A program made the position numbers and the translations under genes. Positions 30,737 through 41,875 of a DNA stretch of 51,758 bases are shown piece after piece. Under the pieces are notes generated by a model that was not told the origin of the DNA, did no database searches, and saw only the letters and a list, made by a program, of their open reading frames with translations. The DNA is from Mastigamoeba balamuthi (lineage: Eukaryota; Evosea; Mastigamoebida; Mastigamoebidae), in the NCBI GenBank assembly GCA_902651635.1, contig CACRSC010000073.1, forward strand, positions 109,754 through 161,511, read 5' to 3'. The first letter of the stretch is position 1; every line of letters starts with the position of its first letter.

Positions 30737-31318
30737 ATGCGCTGTGCTGTCGTTTTTTCTCTGTCTCTCGTGGCTCTCGGGACTGCGTGGGTTTATCCTA
30801 CTGTCCAGCCATGGGGCGACTGCAACAACGGCGACGACTGCATCACACCCGAGGGGGCGGACACGATGTGCTGCCACTCCGGGGACAGGCGCTGCATGTC
30901 CATGAACACGTGCAGGTGGGCCAGGAAGAAGGACAAGGTCAACCGCAACTGCGACTGCATCGCTCCGATGATCGATGCCGGGCACGTCCCCAACTGGGGC
31001 GACTGCAAGTACACCTCGGACTGCGACGAGCACCCTGTCCGGGGGCAGGCGCTGTACTGCCGCAAGGGCGACAAGCGCTGCCTGAGGGACGACGACTGTA
31101 AGTGGGCCAACAAGGTCGACAAGACCAACCGCGACTGCTCGCGCGTCATCGACCACTGCATCAACGGCTACCGCGACTCCAAGCTCGGCGAGAGCGACAC
31201 TGACTGCGGGGGCGAGTGCCCCAAGTGCAACGATGAGAGGAATTGCAACAAGGACAGCGACTGCGTGGGCGGCCGCTGTATTGTGTACAATGGCGGCTTT
31301 CACATGTGCTGGGCATAG
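30737..31318 (+). CDS. Small secreted cysteine-rich protein
   Basis: Single exon, 193 aa. The start at MRCAVVFSLSLVALGTAW gives a good signal peptide; the frame upstream has no support. The mature part holds two diverged repeats, each starting WGDC and running to a CRWARKKDKVNRNC or CKWANKVDKTNRDC segment. A C-terminal module follows, with CINGYRDSKLGESDTDCGG then C-x2-C and spaced Cys. It matches the widespread CxxG...DxDCGGxC repeat seen in secreted proteins of bacteria and protists. With many paired Cys and no TM helix, a disulphide-bonded extracellular protein is expected. Function is unknown. Confidence 0.75.
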   Translation: MRCAVVFSLSLVALGTAWVYPTVQPWGDCNNGDDCITPEGADTMCCHSGDRRCMSMNTCRWARKKDKVNRNCDCIAPMIDAGHVPNWGDCKYTSDCDEHPVRGQALYCRKGDKRCLRDDDCKWANKVDKTNRDCSRVIDHCINGYRDSKLGESDTDCGGECPKCNDERNCNKDSDCVGGRCIVYNGGFHMCWA

Positions 31319-33177
31319 TGCATCAGCATATGGTGGGCTGCCTCAGAACACGTTTGTTCGATTCCAGCTGCTCTCTCGAGTGTCAGAATATTCCTCTGCT
31401 TAGCTTCACTTGTTGCCGTATGAGAATGACCACTATGTTCACTGGGAAGAGCTTAGTAAACTCTTGTGTAGGAACCTCTGTGGGTGTGAACCTGCCGAGG
31501 CTCTCTCACCGAAGCCACGTAGCAGTGACGTCTGTCGGGACCAATAAGAATGTGCTTTCTGCTTCGATTCTGTCACAAGGACAATTGCTTCACATGATTT
31601 TCGAGAATCCTGAACTCAATTCTCTGACATTACTTCGAAACTATAAAAACGCCTGCACATCGCAACCGTGTGTTGATGACGTCAGTGCCTAAAATCTGTT
31701 TCTATTTTAATTACTTCAGTTTTGACAGATGAAAACAAAGCGCACACAGCACAGAGTGGCCTGTGTCACCCACTTCCACTGGCTCAGCATGGGCCGGTTG
31801 CTGTTCCCTGAGAAGGGCTGGTTCCGGCTCTTGAAGGACATGCAGTTCATGAAGACCATGTTCCTGCCTGCCAGGGTCTACATCAGCATCACAATTGTTC
31901 AAGTTCACAAGTGATTTCTCCATTTATCATGAAACATAATATGGTATCTTACTGTATAGCTCAATTAATTTGTAACTTGAATGTTCACATCAGATCCTAT
32001 GGTCATTTTATTATAAGCTAGAAGTGTTCATTCAGACATGATTAATATGACTACAACCAGAGATGATTTGGATTTCAGACAAATATAAAATTAAATAAGA
32101 AATACTCTGCCATGACACTGCTCACTTTTCAGTTTGCTCAGAATGAAGTCACTTTGGTTATGTGAAGTAGCTACTAGCCCCAGAGCACTACCAGAGTGGC
32201 TCGAAGATGCCGGCTCGATTCCGGTTCATCCAGAGGAAGCAAGTACATCACAGCTGCAGATCAAGACACTGCACGTGGAAGCCAATAAGGGCCAATAAGG
32301 AATGACCTGTGGGGATCAGGAAAACTTGGAATCGGACCGCGAGATGCAGTTTTCAAAAAATCACATTAGTTGTGCGCTAGCGCACACAACCTAAGTGACT
32401 ATCTTGAAAACAAATTTGAATTTCCTTGCATTATCAATCAGATTTCCTGTTTTGTTTCTTGAATATTTGCTTCTTCCATTTATTTTTAGTGCGTGCTTAT
32501 TTTGTTTCTTCTCGACTCTTGATTTCTATTTTCAGTTTATTAGTTTTTTACCGTTTGACCAAGACTACTGGCGACACTTCAACGACTTACTGAAGGACAC
32601 GCATGCCTTTTTGCCAAAACAGTACGATCTTTCTGCCCTTGGTTGTCTTTATTGCTGCCACGGTTTCCTTGCGCGGTAGACTCGATGTGGTATCAGCAGC
32701 CCGAGGGGGGTTTGCTCTTGAAGCCGCTTGCAATTGCATTACCTTCTGCCCGTGCCTGTAGGTTGCCAGGCACCAGAGCATTCTCCTGATCTTCTCTGAT
32801 CAACCCCAAACTACGCCGTACAGCGTGGCCCGCCCCTGGAAACAAACGTTGGTGATTGTTCTTCCTCGTTTGGATCCCTGGTCGAAACCGTGTGCAAGGA
32901 CAGAGTGGGTCGGCTCGTCAGTGATCGTGCCGTTCTGAGTTGTAGAGTCGAAATCAGAGTTCTCTGCTGTCCAAATCCTCCCAATGTAGATTCGCGGATA
33001 ATATCTGATCGGGCAGAGAAACCGGAACCAGGCATCCGCATCTCCGGTAGTGGCAACGATGGAGTGGGTGTTGGATATGCCACTTAACGGAATCAGGTAT
33101 CTTCTGATCCGCCCATCAGGTTTTGCACCGAATTTCGACAGAACAAAACAAAGTGTGTACTGCACACAGCAGCACAA
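31319..33177. other. AT-rich 1.9-kb spacer with possible exon relics and dispersed repeat copy B
   Basis: The 31920-32560 part is strongly AT-rich compared with the rest of the window. Two short GC-richer islands look protein-like. One, at 31729-31914 (61 codons), contains GRLLFPEKGWFRLLKDMQF; the other, near 32555-32650, contains FDQDYWRHFNDLLKDTHAF. Neither has a recognised family or visible splice partners, so I list them as possible relics only. A B-box-like GGCTCGATTCCGG lies near 32213. Repeat copy B is at 32950-33010, followed by the XRN gene promoter. Confidence 0.45.
32950..33010 (+). repeat. Dispersed repeat, copy B
   Basis: About 61 bp, from GAAATCAGAG through CCTCCCAATGTAGATTCGCG to ATATCTGATC. 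It is the partner of copy A at 30524-30585 and lies upstream of the XRN-Nudix gene. Confidence 0.75.
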
Positions 33178-36100
33178 ATGGGAGTGCCAGGGCTCTACGG
33201 GTGGCTGCGCAGCAGGTGGCCCAGAGCGGTGCGGGACAGCCCCGTGGGCGAGACAGACAACCTCTACATCGACCTCAACAGCATCGTCCACGCCCACGCG
33301 CACCCCGCTGCGCCCACCGAGGAGGAGGTCAGTCAGCTGCCTCACCCTCAACCCCCAACTGCACCCACTGGGTCCCCACGGGCACCCCGAGGCTGACAAC
33401 ACACCCCACACGCACCGCCCCAGACGATACTCAGCGTGCTCCACCACATCGAGGGGCTGCTGGACCTCGTCAGGCCTCGCAGGCTCCTCTTCCTCGCCGT
33501 CGACGGCGTCGCCCCCCGCTCCAAGATCAACGAGCAGCGCGCCCGCCGCTTCGCCGCTGCCAGAGACCGCCCAGAGCACAGCGCCCCTGCTGCCGCTGCC
33601 GCTGCTGCCGATGCGAGGGGCGAGTGGGACGCCAACGCCATCACGCCGGGGACCGAGTTCATGCAGAAGCTGCGCAGCGGCCTCGAGTGGTTCGTCTCCG
33701 AGGGCCTCGCGAGCGGCCGTCGCCCCTGGGCCCAGCAGGGCATCGCCGCCGTCGTCTCGGGCTCCGACGTGGCCGGCGAGGGCGAGCACAAGATCGCCCA
33801 GTTCATCCGCGAGCAGCGCCGGGCGCCCAGATACGACACCAACACCCGCCACTGTGCGCTCAGTCCGCTGCCCCTCCCTGCCGGTTTTCCCGTCGTGTCG
33901 GATCGTTTCCGGAACCGCTCCGTGCGGTTCTGCAACTGCACCGGAAAATGATGTCACTGCGATTGCCACTTATCTGCGCACACATCTGCGTTGATGACGT
34001 TGTTCTGACGTGGCCGGTGCGATATCGGTGGTGACTGGAAAACGGGCAGGTCTCATCGGGAATGACGCGGATCTCATCATGTTGGCCCTGGTCACCCACG
34101 AGCCGCACTTCACGGTGGTCCACGATGACCGTGACAACGGCGGGAGCCTCATGTGGATCGACCTCGCTGCCCTGCGCGAGTACATCGAGGTCTCCGTCCC
34201 CAGGGGCACTCCCCTGCGCGGCTTCGACTACGACCTCGAGAGGATCGTCGACGACTTGTGCGCCCCCCTCAGCCAGCCAACATCCGGCTCCTCCTCTTCG
34301 CACCCGTCCCTCCAGCGCGCTCACGTCCCGTTGCGCCCTCCCGTCCTCGCAGCGTCTTCCTGTGCGCTCTCAACGGCAACGACCACGTCCCGAGCACACC
34401 GGCAATGCGCGTCAGGGAGGGATCCGTCGACCTCCTGCTCGACCTCTACGCTGAGGCTCTCCCGAACCTCGGCGGGTACATCACGCACAACGGCGACGTG
34501 GACACTAGCCGCGCGCTGCGCTTACTCGATCGGGTCGCCGACCACGAGATGGAGAGAATCGAAGCGAGGTCCCTCGAGAGGAACAGACAGCGCGGCCAGC
34601 AGCCCTCTGAGTTCTGGCGCTACGTGCAGCCAGGCACCAGGGGCTGGCGCTCCCGCTACAGCGAGCGGACCCTGGGGCGCAACGCAGAGGGAGGGCGCCT
34701 GCAGCAGCTGTGCGAGGACTACATGGCCGGCCTGCACTATGTGATGCGCTACTACTGCCAGGGCTGCCCCAGCTGGACCTGGTGCTACCGTTTCCCCGGC
34801 CAGGCGCCGCTTGCCGACGACGTGGTGCGTCTCGTGCCGCCAGACTACGTGCCGCAGTTCGATCTCGGGCATCCGCTGACCCCGTTCGAGCTGCTGATGG
34901 CTGTGCTGCCGCCGTCCAGCGCCCACTGCGTGCCCGAGGCCCTGCGCCCGCTGATGCAGAGCCCCACGTCCCCCCTGCGGTACCTCTACGACGTGGGCGA
35001 GGCCCTGAGGGCGGGCGGGAGTGTGCCGCTCGTCGACATCGGCCGCCTGCTCGACGTGGTGCGCCCTCTGGAGCAGCAGGTCAGCGAACTCGAGGCCCGG
35101 CGCAACAGGCCCGGCGTCGATGTCCTCGTGCTGCCGGAGCAGCACACGCTGGCCCCTCGCTTAGTTGCTCTCTACACGGGCGGCGCCGACCAGGCAGCGC
35201 TCGACGGGGGCCTCTGGGGCACAGCGACGCGCCTGGCAGCCCCGCGCGACATAACGCCCGGCAATCAGGTGCCATCGCCATGGGCCTCCCTGCGCCCAGT
35301 GGGCCCGCCATGCCGCGTCGTGTGGGCAGCACTCCAAGGACCCCACTTCGCAGGCGACAGGACGTTGGAAGTGCGCACGGCCAGAGGCAAGCAGCTCGAG
35401 GGCAGCGGGGAGGAAAGCAGGACGCCCTCGCCCAGCAGCACGTCGCCGTCCCCATCGAAGAACTCGACGCACTCTACTGCGCCCGCTTCAGGGGTCGGGC
35501 CCTATGTGCCCCCGCACCGCAGGGGCAGGAGCTTGGCTCCGCCAGCGCCTTCTCCCGCGACCAGCCCGGCGGGTCTCAGTGTCCCCATCGGAGGCACACT
35601 TCGCCAGGCGGCTCCTCAGGAGAGGCTCATGATTGCGTACTGCCGCGATCTCGATAAATACCTGCAGTCAGAAAGAAGAGGGCTGAATGAGCTGCTGGAG
35701 AGAAGCGGCGCGCGTATCGTGCGAGGCCGCCCCGCCCCGGGGGTGTTCAGCAGGGTGGTTCGGTGCACGCCGGCAGCCGAGCAGTCCCTGAGCCAGCCGT
35801 TCGTCAACTACTGGAACGCAGCTCTCCACGGCCGTCCCGAGATTCACGAGGGAACCGCCGGAATCCTGTTGTGCCCCTACGACGACAGCGAGCAGTTCCG
35901 TGACGACGCCGACGTGTACGTCTACGTCAACAACCACGTGCCCGAGTACGCTGCAGTCCGCTGTTTGAATTGGGTCGCTCCGATCCAGGAGGAGATCGGG
36001 ATGCTCGGGCGCGGGAGGTCGTTCGTGGTCCACGCGGCGGGTGTGCAGCTCATGTGCCGCCGCCAGGACGGGACCATCGCGTGGCTGGAGCTCACCGGCC

Positions 36101-36594
36101 GGAAGGACGACAAGCTGGCCGGAGACTTCGGTGGCCACCTGCATCTCTACGAGCTCGAGAGTGCCCCAGATGCTGCGTTACGCGAGCTCCACGAGGAGAG
36201 CTACGGGGTTCTCCGCAACGTGGACGCGCTGTTGCACGAGAGCATCCATTTGATCCACAACTCCAACTTCGTACAAGAGGGGATGGAGCGCGAGCCGTTC
36301 CTGCAGCAGTCACGCGCCGTGGGCCACGTGAGGCCGTTTCTCTATGATCCTTCATGCCGAAGGGCGTTCATCACGTATGTCGTGTTCGTCGAGGAGCACG
36401 ACGTCGACGTTGGACGGCTCAATGCAGAGTTCGAGGCCCACAGTCATCTGAGGGACTGCGAGATGATCAGGGCGAGGTGGGTCGAGTGGCCACCACATGT
36501 GCTGAGCGACGAGTGGGAAACCAACTGCTGGAAAGACCTGTGGAGTGACCCGAACTGCGTCGAATTCGAGAAAATCATGCTGGGCCAGGTCTGA
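33178..36594 (+). CDS. XRN-family 5'-3' exoribonuclease fused to a C-terminal Nudix hydrolase domain
   Basis: Four exons (33178-33327, 33424-33853, 34050-34257, 34353-36594) give 1,009 aa in frame. The N terminus is a complete XRN nuclease: MGVPGLYGWL, NLYIDLNSIVHAHAHP, AVDGVAPRSKINEQRARRF, PGTEFM, GSDVAGEGEHKIAQFIR, NTRHCLIGNDADLIML (joined by splicing, acidic residues kept near 199 and 201), DDFVFLCALNGNDHVP and later YMAGLHYVMRYYCQG. A Pro/Ser-rich linker follows (about 560-650). After it, within the same exon, comes a Nudix-like domain with E-x7-RELHEESYG (RELHEES at residues 873-879), one residue longer than the classic box; the metal-binding Glu residues are present. XRN degrades 5'-monophosphate RNA, and some Nudix enzymes remove mRNA caps. 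The fusion suggests decapping coupled to decay, but the Nudix substrate is inferred. Confidence 0.88.
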
Positions 36595-38531
36595 CATCTC
36601 TCCTGCCTCAGTACTGTTGCCCTTTGTGAGTGCGCAGGCACACACAGCACAACAATGCAGAAACCAGCACCGCCTGTGCTCGGATGGCATTTACAGGCCG
36701 CTTGTCTTCCTTTGAGCGCCATTTCCCGCCCTAAGGAGAGCAGGTTCTTGGCTCTCCCTTGTCGCTCTCGGTGCCGCTGGGCAGTGCACTGGCCGATCGA
36801 TGGCACAGGTGCCTGTGCTCGAGGACTACGTCACCAAGTGGATCGCAAACGAGAACTCAAGCTCATGTTCTCATTCCACTGTTTGTGCCACTGGCAGAGG
36901 ACAGCAGCGGAGAAGCAGCACGCCTAGCGAGCAGGGGGCAGTGGCAATGACTACGGCAATGAGGAAACGTCGCGACGCGAGTAGGCCGCGACCGCGATGG
37001 CGAGGACACCCGATGTGCGCGATGCTGGCTCAGGCCCAGGGCGTACCCGTGCTCACGCATCACGAGCGAGAACGACAGCGGCTTCCTCCTCAGTCAGTCA
37101 GCAGGGATGCGTGGCAGCCCTGGTTCTCTCCCGAGATCTGAGTATATTCCGTTGTTTCTTCTGCAACGTAATGAACCTGATCGACACACAACATGTGGAC
37201 TTTGAGTACTCTTAGCATATCGGTCAGGGCCTGCTGGGGAGCAACAGCATCTCCGTTTGGCAGAGCACGCGCACCAGGGCCAACAGGGCCCATGCCTCTG
37301 CCGGGTGCCCCATCAACACGCAAAAAAGTGGGTTTAGGGTACGCGGTCGGCTGGAGGAGCCTCGAGAGTCGTCGCTGGATGCCCTCGAGAAGCGAGCCAA
37401 GCGAGTTGCCCCAGAGAGGGTGCCACAGAGTGGTTACCCACGGGGATGATGATGGAGGGGGAGGGGAGGGGAGGGGAGGGCACTGAAGGGAGCGGCGGGG
37501 AGAGCGCTGAGGGGAGTGGAGGGAGCTGAACTGGGTGGGCGAGTAGCGGACCACTGCTGCCGGCCGGTCAACATGATCCAAGAGATCTCTGTGAACGGCA
37601 CGTTATGTGAGATGCGTCGGAAGAAATGCGCCCCGCGGAATTATGGGTCGGAAATCAATTTTTCCGCGGATCTTTTCGTTCTTTGGCGCCTCGCGCTACA
37701 AATGATCCGCGCTCCCCGCGGTCTCCGCTGCCCGGAGCACCGCCTCTCTGTGGATGCCGATCTCTCCTCAGGCACCTTCTGGCCGACCGCTTGTCCCTCG
37801 GCCCATTGTGATGCCGAGTGTAAGCCGTGCGTGATCTTGGGCTTCTCCCGCGAAACGCCGCAGGCTCCCTCGGGCCTCTCTGCACGCCACAGGCCCCTCC
37901 TAATATCTGGCCCCTCCCTCGTCCTTCTTGTGAACTCCGTCGGTGGACTCTGGTGTTCCTCTGTGACGCCAGTGCAAGTTTGATTGATTTCCCCCTCCAC
38001 GGGCGAGTAGGCCCCGGCAGCCCCACGGGCAGCCAACCGTGTCAAGCACCCCAGATCTCGGCTCCGGCGAAGTCCTGGCCCGCGGGCTGCTGCAGGACTC
38101 GGCCTCGGCGACTTCTGGCCCTGCGCGGTCCCGCCAGCAGAGTGCGGCAGTCCCGAGGGGCGGTGAGCCTCTTCCCCTCGGTTACGGTTCCCCGAAAGTA
38201 TAGCCAACCCGATCCTTATCGCGCTTTCAAGCACACTAGTGCTCACGCAGCAGGCTATTCAGGGAGAAGCTCGGTGTTTCTCTGTTGTTCAATTGGCTGG
38301 TACGTCTGTTCTTTTTAATATCATCAACAGCGATCAATCACCGCTCGGCGATGGCCCAATGGCCCACGCCAGCTGCCATCGGGGTGCCCGACAATACAGC
38401 CGCACCCCAACCAGCCACGAGAGGTCTACCAGGTTTCGGCACCGGCTATGGAGATTTCAGAAAAACAATTTTTATGTGTGGGTCCGATTTCTGGGGTGTT
38501 TGGTAACTCTTTTGGTCGGGTCTGCCCCAAG
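36595..38531. other. Intergenic 1.9 kb, no supported gene; G-rich repeat
   Basis: Several open frames exist (for example 36800-37141 and 37516-37983) but none shows conserved motifs, and codon patterns do not match neighbouring genes. A GGGGA tandem tract lies at 37454-37480. The AT-rich patch at 38280-38340, with TTTTTAATATCATCAACAG, may mark the promoter of the glycosyltransferase gene. Confidence 0.45.
37454..37480 (+). repeat. (GGGGA)n tract, G-quadruplex-capable
   Basis: Five G-runs of three or more, each separated by a single A. This satisfies the usual G-quadruplex pattern on the plus strand. Confidence 0.85.
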
Positions 38532-39887
38532 ATGGCCCGAGCCCGCGTTCTGCTGCTGTCGGCAGTATGCCTATACGCTGCTGTCTCCCTCCTGGTGCGC
38601 ACTGTGTCCCTGCGGGCAGGCGTACGCGGCCGAGTGGCCCTGAGGCGGCTGGACAGCCCAACGCAGCTGAGGTGGGAGCCCTGCTCCGACTCCCTCTTCC
38701 CCGTCTCCTTCGCGCTGGCCCCGCCCAGCCCAGCCGGAACGTTCTGGGTCGTCGCCGGGGACGTCAACGAGGGCGCCCACAGCGGCGGCGCCACGTTTGC
38801 CACGTACGCAGAGGCCGCGAACGAGACCTTCCAGAGGGGCGCCTCCCTGCTCTCGCAGCCGCTCCAGAAGGCCTCGGAGCGCATCGCCAGTGTCACGGCG
38901 CGCGTTGCCGACGGCACGTGGCGGAGGTGCACCGTCGTCGATGGCGGCGGCTCGTCGTCGGTTATGCAGTGCCCTGGAGTGGAGCTCGACGCCTCTGCGC
39001 TGCTCCTGAGCGGGAAGCGGAGGCTCGAGGTCCACTTTGGGCAGCGGCCCGGCGAGGCGCTGGCCAGCGTCGAGTTCTGCGCTGTCTCGGCGCTGCAGAG
39101 CGCGGGGGAGCCGAGGATCGGCGCGTGCCTGGCGCCCCTAACGTACGCCGTGAGGCCCTACGTGGCAGCCGAGTGGATCGAGTACCACAAGCTGCTGGGC
39201 ATCTCGCTGTTCTGGCTCTACGACAGGACCGAGCACAACGCCTCGTACGCCGGCGCCGTGAGGGAGCTCGGCATCGGAGGGGCCCCGGGCAGCGTCGTCG
39301 TGCGCCGGGTGCCCTTCATGTCGAACAAGCCCGAGAACGTGCGCAGGTCGCTGTACTTCTGGGACCAGCGCGAGCTGCTGGCGCACTGCATGTTCCACGC
39401 CCGCGGGCACGTCGACCTCGTCACGCTCTGGGACATGGACGAGTTCCTCAACGACGCCGACGGCCAGTTCCTCGCGGGCGTCTGGCGCAGCCTCGCGGGC
39501 AGCAACACGTCGGGCTGCGCGATGATCCGGTTCGGCGCCGAGATAGGCCCCTACCCTCGGCACTTCGGCTACGACCCAGGCCGCCTGCTGCTGGACCAGT
39601 TCCGCCAGCCGGTCGCGAAGAAGGTGTCGCCCCCCAAGATGGCCTGCATCCCGGAGCGCGTGTGGGGGTCCTCCATCCACGACGCCATGACCGCTAGGGG
39701 GTACGGCTCGCAGGGTGCGGGGGGCAGGGCGAGCCTCGTGCACGTCAGGCCTGTGTGGGGCCGCAGAGACATCCCGGGAGACCCGGAGAAGCCGCTCTTC
39801 AACGAGATCTGGAACCGCTGGGGCTCCGCACTCGCCTCGTCCATGAGCAAGTACGACAGGAAGAAGCTGACCAGGCAGTACACTTGA
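38532..39887 (+). CDS. GT92 (DUF23)-like glycosyltransferase, type II membrane protein
   Basis: One intact exon, 451 aa; intronless, unlike most neighbours. The ATG is chosen because MARARVLLLSAVCLYAAVSLLV gives a short basic end and a signal-anchor helix, as in Golgi glycosyltransferases. The C-terminal 300 residues match the GT92/DUF23 pattern: APLTYAVRPYVAAEWIEYHKLLGISLFWLYDR as the nucleotide-sugar binding start, then VTLWDMDEFLN carrying the DxD-type metal site, and a late conserved HVRPVW. GT92 enzymes transfer galactose or similar sugars onto N-glycan cores, so a role in glycan building in the Golgi lumen is likely; the sugar and acceptor cannot be read here. The roughly 180-residue stem region is lineage-specific. 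Confidence 0.82.
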   Translation: MARARVLLLSAVCLYAAVSLLVRTVSLRAGVRGRVALRRLDSPTQLRWEPCSDSLFPVSFALAPPSPAGTFWVVAGDVNEGAHSGGATFATYAEAANETFQRGASLLSQPLQKASERIASVTARVADGTWRRCTVVDGGGSSSVMQCPGVELDASALLLSGKRRLEVHFGQRPGEALASVEFCAVSALQSAGEPRIGACLAPLTYAVRPYVAAEWIEYHKLLGISLFWLYDRTEHNASYAGAVRELGIGGAPGSVVVRRVPFMSNKPENVRRSLYFWDQRELLAHCMFHARGHVDLVTLWDMDEFLNDADGQFLAGVWRSLAGSNTSGCAMIRFGAEIGPYPRHFGYDPGRLLLDQFRQPVAKKVSPPKMACIPERVWGSSIHDAMTARGYGSQGAGGRASLVHVRPVWGRRDIPGDPEKPLFNEIWNRWGSALASSMSKYDRKKLTRQYT

Positions 39888-40298
39888 GGCGCACCTCTGG
39901 TCTCATGGCATTGAAGTTTCACTGGGCCCTACTCCGTTTCACTTCAGAACATGCTCTTCTCCCACAAGGAGATACTCCCTGCTCCCTTTGATGAGTGACC
40001 GGCCATACAGGGAGGAATCTGGGCACAGCTCTGTTGTGCCCAACTTGTATTGCCTTAGCAATGGCAGTGGTGCTTGGAACTGTCCTTGGCGTACGCAGAA
40101 GCCACCCGCGGGCCTCTTCGATGCGCAGGTTCGTCGACGTGCAGCAGAGTACTCCGCAGCTGCCCTATTTTGACTCGCCGGCAGTATTCTCCCACCCCGA
40201 AGAGCCCAAAAATAGCGCCGACACACACGTGACCCCGCAACTCTGCTCTGCGGTCTGACGAAGATCAAGTCGCCACCCGCAGCCACCCACCGGGAGCT
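39888..40298. other. Intergenic, GT92-like to AAR2-like gene
   Basis: No conserved coding signal is seen. An 87-codon plus-strand frame (39995-40258) has no features. It probably holds the 3' UTR of the glycosyltransferase and the promoter of the next gene. Confidence 0.4.
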
Positions 40299-41875
40299 AT
40301 GCTGCCTTCGATCGCCGAGTGCCAGAGCCGCGCGACGACCGCTGCAGCGCGTCGCCACACGATCGGCCCCGCCTGCTGCTCTGCCGCGACGACGACGACC
40401 GCGAGCGCTCTGACCTGCGCCTCGTCGACGCCGAGGCCCCCGCCGGGGTCGCTCGTGCCCAGGCCCCCCGCCGAGTCCCTGCTCAAGCGCTGCGAGACCC
40501 CGTCGTCGACGGCCCCGCGTGCGTCGGCCTGCATCCCCTCGCTGCAGCCCCACAACGACATCTCGACCCCTGCGCGCCAGGCCCTCACGCGCGGCATCAG
40601 GTAGGCCCACAGCCACACCCAGAGGGGGTCGCGAGAGAGCTGCGGCCCCCTCCGCGACGCTGGCCGTGTCAATTGAATTTGATTCGATTGTTTCGTGGTT
40701 TCTGTCACTGAGCGAGACGCAGCCGGTCCAGAGTCCGGACGATGGGGCCGCTGCTGGGGAACGCGGCGATGCTGGGAGTCGGCACGCCCAGGGCCGGCGA
40801 GATGAGCGCACGCAGGGCTGAGCAGGCCAGCGCGCCCGGGGCGATCGTGATCGAGAACGAGCTGCCGTGGGTCTCGCAGGTTCTCCTCGTCGACGGCGTC
40901 GAGGCCCGCCCCGACCCGGGCGGAGACTTCCGTGGCTTCCGCGACGTCCCCGCCGGCGTCCACATCGTCGGCATCAAGTGCGGCCTCGGCGCCGTGGGCT
41001 CTGCGACGTTCATATCGAAGCCGGTGAGAGTTGGGGTCTCTGGGGCTGCGAGCTGCCCCGAGTCCTTCGATTGACTCGCTGCCCCTCTCCCCACCTTCGC
41101 AGGGCTCCGCTGTGGTCCTGCGGCTCGTCGACGAGGCGCTCGTCGAGGACAAGGACCCTGAGGTGTGCGCCGCCGCGTGGAGGGCGCTGCAGGCCTCGAA
41201 CAAGAGCGGCCTGGTCGCGTTCCCCGCTGCCCCCTCGGCGCCGCCCACGAGCCGCACAGGGGCGACCACGCAGTTCCGCAAGTCGTGGAACGAGGGCCTC
41301 GGCCCCAGCTCCTGTGCGGGCCTCACGGTCCCCCCGAGCGGGTTCCGGGGCAGCGCCAGCATGACGTCGATCGCCGACGAGGCTGCGGGGGAGGCCGCGG
41401 GCGCCGACGGGCTGCTGCAGCTGCAGCCGACGATGCACCGCTACTACCAGTCGCGGGCGTCGCTCTTCGACCTCGTCAAGCTCGACGACCTCTTCGACGA
41501 CCTCGCCCGCGACCCGGGGTCCGCCACGCTGCAGGGCTGCTACCTCGACATGCTGCACCACCACCTGCTCCGCGCTGCCAACGTCGTCAAGGACGACCTC
41601 GAGACCAGCAAAGGCAAGACGCGTCTCCCCGTCGGGTTTCCGACCCGGACGCTCGGTTCTCTGACGGTTCCGATTCCCGGGCTGGGGCAGACCTCGGGAA
41701 GACGCTGCGACGGCACGTGGACATGTGCGGGGAGCTGTGCCGGATCGTGGCCGAGGACGCGTCGGCGGTGGCCTTCAAGGACGAGCTCAGGAAGCACAAG
41801 GACTCCGAGGTCGCCTTCATCGGCGACCAGCTCGAGCAAGCGTTCCGCGCATGCCAAAGCGCCAAGTCGGTCTGA
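40299..41875 (+). CDS. Protein with AAR2 N-terminal-like domain
   Basis: Four exons (40299-40600, 40723-41023, 41103-41613, 41691-41875) give 432 aa in frame. About 110 Ser/Thr/Pro-rich residues come first. A domain then follows with FRGFRDVPAGVHIVGIKC and, across intron 2, ATFISKPGSAVVLRLVD. That order, with a conserved P-x-G-x-H and a following FxxxKPG..VV strand, resembles the N-terminal beta domain of the U5 snRNP assembly factor AAR2. The C-terminal half (MHRYYQSRASLFDLVKLDDL onward) is helical and I cannot match it to AAR2, so this may be a paralogue or another user of the fold. The third intron starts GCAAGA after AAAG, a good GC-AG donor; the frame closes only with that join. Function is not assigned. 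Confidence 0.6.

Noticed and set aside
36800-37141. 113-codon plus-strand frame after the XRN gene
   Set aside because: No motif, no matching codon pattern and no splice context; left as unassigned spacer.
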